Part shown: piece by piece, positions 59,101-64,000 of the stretch
Numbering within the stretch: position 1 is the stretch's first letter
Layout of the letters: every line of letters starts with the position of its first letter
Assembly (NCBI RefSeq): GCF_001949145.1
Contig: NW_019091369.1
Location: 1,977,807 to 2,041,806 of the forward strand
Length of the DNA stretch: 64,000 bases
Direction: 5' to 3'
DNA from: Acanthaster planci
Taxonomy: Eukaryota > Echinodermata > Asteroidea > Valvatida > Acanthasteridae
Made by a program: the position numbers and the translations under genes
Notes under the pieces: generated by a model
Database searches by the model: none
What the model was told of the DNA's origin: nothing
Seen by the model: the letters and a program-made list of their open reading frames with translations, nothing else

Positions 59101-62100
59101 TGCTGAAGGCGTTGGCCTTCCTGTTTGTCCCATGGTCTGATCTGCTCTGCTTTCTGTTCTGGACTGGCTTGGCTGTGTCAGATTTTTTGGAGTTTGATCT
59201 CCTCCACTCCCTTCTGCTGAAGGTCTCAGCCTTGGTGGATTTCCCCCTCTAAGGTTCAAACACTGCTGGCTGCGGTTTGAATTTTGTTGCTCGTGCTGGC
59301 TTTTAAACAAGTTTAATAGGCTGCAGTTTAATGTACTGTTGCGGAGCGTCTTCATTTCGCCAACAACAGCATTTGATATTCTGGAATCAGGATGCCTCCA
59401 CTGAGGCCGACCTGAAGTCTGAGTTCACCTGACTTCATACCAGAGGGTCCGCTGAACAAAAATCAAAGACACCCTCAGCAAAGGACAGCATAATTGAAGG
59501 ATACTCATTAGCCTTAATAGAAAAGTAATTCATCCGTGAACCACCTCCTGGCTTCTTGAAAGACAGGTGCTTTGGGGCGCTGCATGCTGATGATGCGAGA
59601 TACAGCGCTGTCCAGTTGGCAGTGAGAATCAGCACTACAGCCTGTGGGCCTGTTTGCTTCACGCAGATGCGGTTCATGGTCTGTCGTTGGTTCACTGACA
59701 CCTAAATCCGCCTGATGGACAGCAGGAACCAGCTCTGGGATCACTGATCGCAATCCAGATCCATGTGAAATAAACAGGCCCTGTACTTGACGCTTGTAAT
59801 TATCTGCCGTCCTTTTGCTGTCACCGGTAGAGTCTTGACAACTGGTAAAAGCATACCCTAGAGACAGTGACAGCAAGACCAGTAGCTTCAAGGGCAAGAA
59901 GCAGGAGTGTAGCAGTCATAGTATGAAACCACAACTCTCTGACAAGTGGGATTTTACGGTACTACTTTCCTGTCGCAAAAGGGAGAAATGAAGTCCAGAA
60001 ATAAAGTTTAGCATCATCAGCATCGCATCTAGCTACCTGGCCGCCCACCGAGGACAGGCAGACAGGCATTTTTTCCCCCCTGTTCAAAATTTACAAACCC
60101 CTAGTTATTACACTGCATGAATAAATCTTTAGATTTCCATCCAGAGCATGGGCTCATTTAGCACCAAGCGGTGAGAGTTTCACAAATTTTGCCAGGAGGA
60201 GAAAGGCGGATATTTTATTCGTAGATAAAAAAAAAATGACTGTCATCTTTTTCATCCTTTAATAAAGCAAACCCTGTCTGCTATCTCCTCCCTCTCTCAA
60301 AGCCATGTGCAGGAAAAGGACGATGGCCAATCTAACCTTTATCTATTTTCATAAGTTCACGAAAGGGATATGGGTGTGTTATCAGCATGAATCAGGGGCC
60401 GAAATGAGATGGCCTGATCTTTGATCAGCCAATCCAGTGGATGGTATGGCAGCTTTGAACCCTTGCCACCAGATGCTGTGAAAAAGTTGAGCCTTAATCA
60501 ACATTTATAAGTGGGTAATTCCAGAAATTAGGGCTCCTAAAGTGTGACATTTTTGTGTCCCTGTTACATCTAATCTTTGTTATTTCACATAGAAATATCA
60601 CCGGAATTGATTTCTACTATTAGTATTTGTTTGGCAGGTACTTTGCATTAATTCATCACTCTTGGAAATTAGAAAATGTGTTCTGAACTTACAAAATTAT
60701 ATGTCAGATTTGACAGGGACACGAAAAAAAAGGACCCCCTAGTTTCTGGAATTATCCACGTACATGTAGCTTTATCAAGTACCTGAAGAAGCTAAGCTTC
60801 GTCCAAAATTGTGATCATTTCTTTTTTTTTAAGTAGATCATTGAAAGCACTTGACATGCTTCTCCTTCTCTTTTTCTCAAAGGCCCCGCCCGCCTTGGTA
60901 AGCAAGGAACAACGTCAGTCTGCCGAGCACGTCATCTTGGCCTTCAGGAAGTCGAAGGCTCCCTTTGCGGCCTGCAGACACATTCTAGGTTGGTATCGGA
61001 GTGGGAGGTGGTGAACCAATGAGTCAGATTGGTATTTCAATCAAAAGAGCAAGGTCACTCGAGGAACAAAGCGTGCGTGCGAGTCTGCGTAGGGCCACGC
61101 TGGATGGGCAGATCTCACGCACACATCTGAATGACCTCAGATACGCTTCATTTTGGGCATGTGCTGTTGAAATACCAAAGTGGCTCATTGCCTGATCTGG
61201 AGACTTCTCCTGCAAATGCTGCTGAATAAAAATATTTTTAAATGTGGTTGTGGGCTAACTTTAAGGAACAGCTAAGCACAGAAATTCACTGAGTGTAGAA
61301 CTTCATTGGCAACCAACCTTTTTGATGTACAGTGTCATCAATTATGACTGGTACCCAGCATATATGTGCTGAGTACATTAATTTGCTGACCAAAAATGTA
61401 AGGCAGAGTTTTAACCTTTCTTTGACATTTGGCCCAGACGGGGAAAAAGATTTCAACAGAAGTTGGCATGTTGGTGTGTCGAATGAATCGTCTTAACACA
61501 GAAGCATTGTTCAAACAGTTCAGTACGCGCTGAAAAAAACTACATTGGTTTTTGAACATCACAAACCGGTCACAACTTTAAAACACATTCTCCAAATCTC
61601 TGTAATTGAGAACTTCCAGAGGCTTGCGGTTTTTTGTTTTTCAAGGGGGCAGAGGTTACTGGATTATGTTTAGTCAAGAAAATTTGCAGACAAAGGAAAA
61701 CAACTTTGCCTAGACAAAAACAGAAGCCTCCATTGTGACTTCCAGTCTTCTTGTGGATTAAGGTTGACTCACAATTCTTGACTTTTAGTACTTGGATTTG
61801 CTGTAATGTGGTTCACGGCTAATACAACACTTGTTCCAAAGTCAAATCACTCACTCACGCACCAGCACATGTTCTGGAAATTTCAACTTCCCCGTGTTTT
61901 TGCGTTTCACTCCGATGTCCATTGTCTGTCGGCAGGAAATGGGACCCAGATGTATCCTAGCACAGTTTTCAAATTCAATTTGAATACATCGTGCTTGTCT
62001 TCCCCCCCTCCCATATTTTGCAGAGCTCGGTATTAAGGCCAACTTTAAGTATCTCTTTCGCCACCTCACTCTATTTCATGCTGTTTCATCTGGCAGAGTT

Positions 62101-62693
62101 CCAGCAAGGGCTCAGCTCTCATTCTGTTTCATAATCTCTCAAACAGAAAGTATTGACAGTACAGAACGACCCGACATTTATCCCCAAACAAATCCATTTG
62201 TAGCTCACAGAACATCAGTGTAAACTGTATGATGCTTTACTGGCTACATGTACCACAAAATGGAAGGCGTTTAGTGAGTGAAGTCAATGTGATTACTGAT
62301 AAGGGGAGAGTAGCGAAATTGTGGTTGCAAAAGATGGTCAGCTTTTTTCCTGCAATGCAGTGCAAACTTTTGATTGGTGTCCGCTAACGACAGTTAGGCA
62401 GTGTTGCAAATCGCCCCTATTTAGCCTGTTCTTGTTTTGTCTGGCGCATATGAGTGAAGTTGTTCTCTCGGTGCCTCACGGATTCTCGTCTTCTCTCATG
62501 CATTCTCGCCAATTCTCCCCCTCGTCGGCTTTTTATTTTTTTGTCCAACAGAGCACAGCAAGGCAGACTACGTGCTGTTCCAGGCGGCATCCACCATCAA
62601 GGAGGCAGCAGTGCGGGAGTGGCTGCTGCTGAACCGGAAGGAGATTGAATCCATGCAGACATTCCTCCTCAAGTACGTCATGCAGAATGCAAA
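56094..62693 (+). CDS. XPO4: Exportin-4 gene, 5' part (coding exons 1-3), continues past the window
   Basis: Three exons encode about the first 98 residues. Exportin-4 is a nuclear transport receptor of the importin-beta superfamily of about 1150 residues in human. It exports eIF5A and SMAD3 and also imports SOX-type factors. The match to vertebrate XPO4 is clear: [20 protein letters not shown], then [18 protein letters not shown] and MQTFLLKYV. Introns 1 (56142-60882) and 2 (60989-62551) are in phases 0 and 1. The fourth exon, expected to resume near the vertebrate segment RPNLQKYVREQ, is not seen before 64000. It is in tandem with TMEM135; the two start codons share a YY1-type motif. Confidence 0.93.
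57563..57675 (+). mobile_element. MITE-like foldback, family B copy 2, in XPO4 intron 1
   Basis: Arms at 57571-57599 and 57630-57658 pair over about 29 bp (GCCATCTTGCAGGGCAGTTC against its complement, with few mismatches) around a 30-bp loop. It is the same family as 13395-13490 in opposite orientation. Confidence 0.75.
58439..58996 (+). other. Unrecognised 185-codon open frame in XPO4 intron 1
   Basis: Begins at GTG, not ATG, and runs Cys- and Phe-rich (for example [16 protein letters not shown]). No similarity that I recognise, and the end overlaps a degenerate repeat. Probably not a gene. Confidence 0.12.
58979..59260. repeat. Degenerate tandem repeat, about 120-bp unit
   Basis: Blocks of the form GCTGAAGG, CTGCTCTGCTTTC, GGGCTGG or GGACTGG, then GATCTCYTCYAYTC recur about twice with a third partial unit. 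It gives a Gln/Thr/Ser-rich frame on the minus strand. Confidence 0.4.
59514..59921 (-). pseudogene. Antisense secreted-peptide-like frame, start broken or spliced; unidentified
   Basis: An open frame of 127 codons ends at 59514. Near its 5' end it reads [16 protein letters not shown], a convincing signal-peptide core. It is followed by two Lys-Arg pairs (DSKR, DNYKR), a Cys-x5-Cys pair (CSADSHC) and a further Arg-Arg near the end. It has no in-frame ATG. An ATG near 59921 opens the neighbouring frame with [12 protein letters not shown], also hydrophobic, but that frame stops after about 32 codons. A one-base error or mutation between them, or a missed splice, would explain this. It could also be chance. 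I do not recognise the family. Confidence 0.25.
60512..60759. mobile_element. MITE-like foldback, family C, in XPO4 intron 1
   Basis: The left arm has TGGGTAATTCCAGAAATTAG, then TGTGTCCCTGTTACATCT. The right arm is its complement: GACAGGGACACG, then CTAGTTTCTGGAATTATCCA. About 250 bp, non-coding, ending about 120 bases before XPO4 exon 2. Confidence 0.7.
60883..60988 (+). CDS. XPO4: XPO4 coding exon 2
   Basis: Encodes residues 17-51 plus one base, beginning [16 protein letters not shown] and ending CRHIL. The acceptor is CTCAAAG and the donor GTTGGT, a less usual donor supported by the in-frame Glu52 formed with exon 3. Confidence 0.92.
60989..62551 (+). other. XPO4 intron 2
   Basis: 1.6 kb, no supported gene apart from the foldback at its start. 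Confidence 0.6.
61014..61193. mobile_element. MITE-like foldback in XPO4 intron 2
   Basis: CAATGAGTCAGATTGGTATT (left end, near 61017) pairs with AATACCAAAGTGGCTCATTG (right end, near 61191). Inner GCGTGCGTGCGAG and CTCACGCAC also pair. It starts about 25 bases after the exon 2 donor. Confidence 0.55.
62552..62693 (+). CDS. XPO4: XPO4 coding exon 3
   Basis: Completes Glu52 and encodes residues 53-98 plus two bases, beginning [18 protein letters not shown] and ending MQNA. The acceptor is TCCAACAG and the donor GTGAGT. Confidence 0.94.
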
Positions 62694-62892
62694 GTGAGTA
62701 TGGGAAGGGGTTCGAACCCCCCAACACTTTCCTCCTTGAATATGCCAAGCAGTTAACCCCCCGGGGATGACAGTACTCAAAATGTGACAAAATGCTCCAA
62801 ACAAGCGTGGAAAGGAGTTTTGAACCTCCCAAGAGGACCAAAGCTCAATCTTCCAAGTATGCCCCATCTGCTTCCCTCCCCTCCCCCGTGTT

Positions 62893-62940
62893 TTGTTTGT
62901 TTATTGTTTTTTTCTTTGTTTCTTTCTTTCTTTCTTTGTT
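62893..62940. repeat. TTTC/TTTG microsatellite
   Basis: Run of TTTG then TTTC units. Confidence 0.7.
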
Positions 62941-63100
62941 GTGAGCATGTTTGTTGGGGTGTTTGTTTGTCTGTCTGTTTAGTTTTTTGAGATAAGCAAA
63001 CCTGATTGTGGGGGTTTGTTTTTGGTTTGTTTTTGAGAGACCCACAGAAATGTTTTCTGTCCCAAGGAATAAAGTGGTTTCATCTGGTTATGAATTAGGT

Positions 63101-63124
63101 TGTTTGAGTTTGAGTTTGAGTTTG
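63101..63124. repeat. GTTTGA microsatellite
   Basis: Four hexamer units in a row. Confidence 0.7.
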
Positions 63125-64000
63125 TAACCCATCGTCTGTTCCAGAAGAGTGGGAATGAGGCGAGTGGATAGGACAGTAAAACAATGACACAGAAAAACCT
63201 GAAGGCTGGGTACCAGCAGCATTGGGCACAGGATACCAGACATGAAACTTGAGAAACACCACCATAAACGAGTGCCAGTCTGCCGTGACAATGCAGTGGG
63301 CACTTGCGTGCACGTAGAAGTAAAGAAGAAAAGTTGTCGGGAATGTCCCGGGGGGGGCATATGCCCCCCGCAACACGTAGAGTGTCTGGTGGTAAGCCGC
63401 AACCAGGAATCCAGACTTGACAGTTACAAGGGGAAGATTGATGCCAGACTGCGCTGCCTTCCTCTCTCTTTCTCCCTCTCCCCCACCCCTAACCCCCCCC
63501 CTGGCATAATCCACGGAACAAACTGGAACAGGAAGTGAACCTTCCCCCCGGGGAACGGCGGCCCACATTTGGCCGATTATGCCTCAGTTTTTCCCCTTGT
63601 GTGCGTGGGTATGTGAGGCCCAAAAACTCAGACGGATGGTTGTAGTTTTTTTCTGACCTGCTTATGTTTGTTGGTGGCATTAGTAAAGAGCTTGCGTGTC
63701 ATCACAGGTATTCCGTCCTGAAAGCATGAGTCGTATACTAACAGGTTCCAAGTCATAGAAACCGTCCCCTAAACCCTTTCCCCAGAAAAATGGCACCGAA
63801 AGTAAGTTTAAACATGACCTAGAAAAGGAGCAGGTAGAGCAGATTTCAAAGATTTTGAAGTGATTCAATTAGATACATTGTGAAGATGATACAATTGATT
63901 CTTAGTTTGAAAAATGGTTGTAATATGCTGCAATATGCTGTAATGCCGTCATTTTCAAGAGACAGAGGAAATATTACCTGCTGTCGGTAAAATGAGCATG

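Larger units (their letters stand above)
56142..60882 (+). other. XPO4 intron 1
   Basis: 4.7 kb. Contains foldbacks at 57563 and 60512, a degenerate tandem repeat at 58979-59260, a + strand open frame at 58439-58996 of unknown meaning, and the antisense secreted-precursor-like frame at 59514-59921. No certain nested gene. Confidence 0.5.
62694..64000 (+). other. XPO4 intron 3 (partial, to window end)
   Basis: No further XPO4 exon recognised. Seen: an imprecise duplication of a GGAAAGGAGTTTTGAACC-type unit near 62700-62860, a TTTC/TTTG-rich tract at 62893-63035, and a GTTTGA run at 63101-63124. Confidence 0.5.

Overview
This is a nuclear genome window from an animal. Long introns with GT-AG junctions, two vertebrate-like housekeeping genes, polypurine/polypyrimidine tracts, a tRNA-derived short element and many short foldback transposons point to a marine invertebrate deuterostome. 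An echinoderm such as a sea star is my best guess, but that is inferred from texture, not proven. There is one assembly gap (148 N, 50911-51058) and a single N at 46999.

Layout. Positions 1 to about 33.5 kb contain no protein gene that I can support. This part is CpG-rich, with many TAATTA-type homeodomain sites, four perfect TGACGTCA palindromes, several short hairpins, four small mobile elements and one tRNA-derived SINE-like element. It looks like a regulatory landscape or gene desert. From 33879 to 52991 (+) lies a complete TMEM135 gene (peroxisomal/mitochondrial membrane protein family). I reconstructed it as 15 coding exons encoding 466 residues, with every junction in phase. Its 3' UTR probably runs to a poly(A) signal at 55485. 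Intron 6 hosts a nested antisense two-exon gene for a secreted C-type lectin-like protein (43267-44099, minus). At 56094 (+) a second gene begins, XPO4 (exportin-4). Its first three coding exons are present (about 98 residues) and it continues beyond the window.

Introns and flanks hold at least nine distinct kinds of short inverted-repeat (MITE-like) element. Two families have copies both in the upstream desert and in or near the genes. One element sits about 100 bp upstream of the TMEM135 start codon and one in its 3' UTR. Both TMEM135 and XPO4 have a YY1-type motif laid across the start codon. No prokaryotic operon, CRISPR array, rRNA or intact tRNA is present. I found no clear new multi-gene system. 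The items most worth checking are the unusual nested lectin, a secreted-precursor-like antisense reading frame in XPO4 intron 1, the foldback at the TMEM135 promoter, and the CRE-rich upstream desert.
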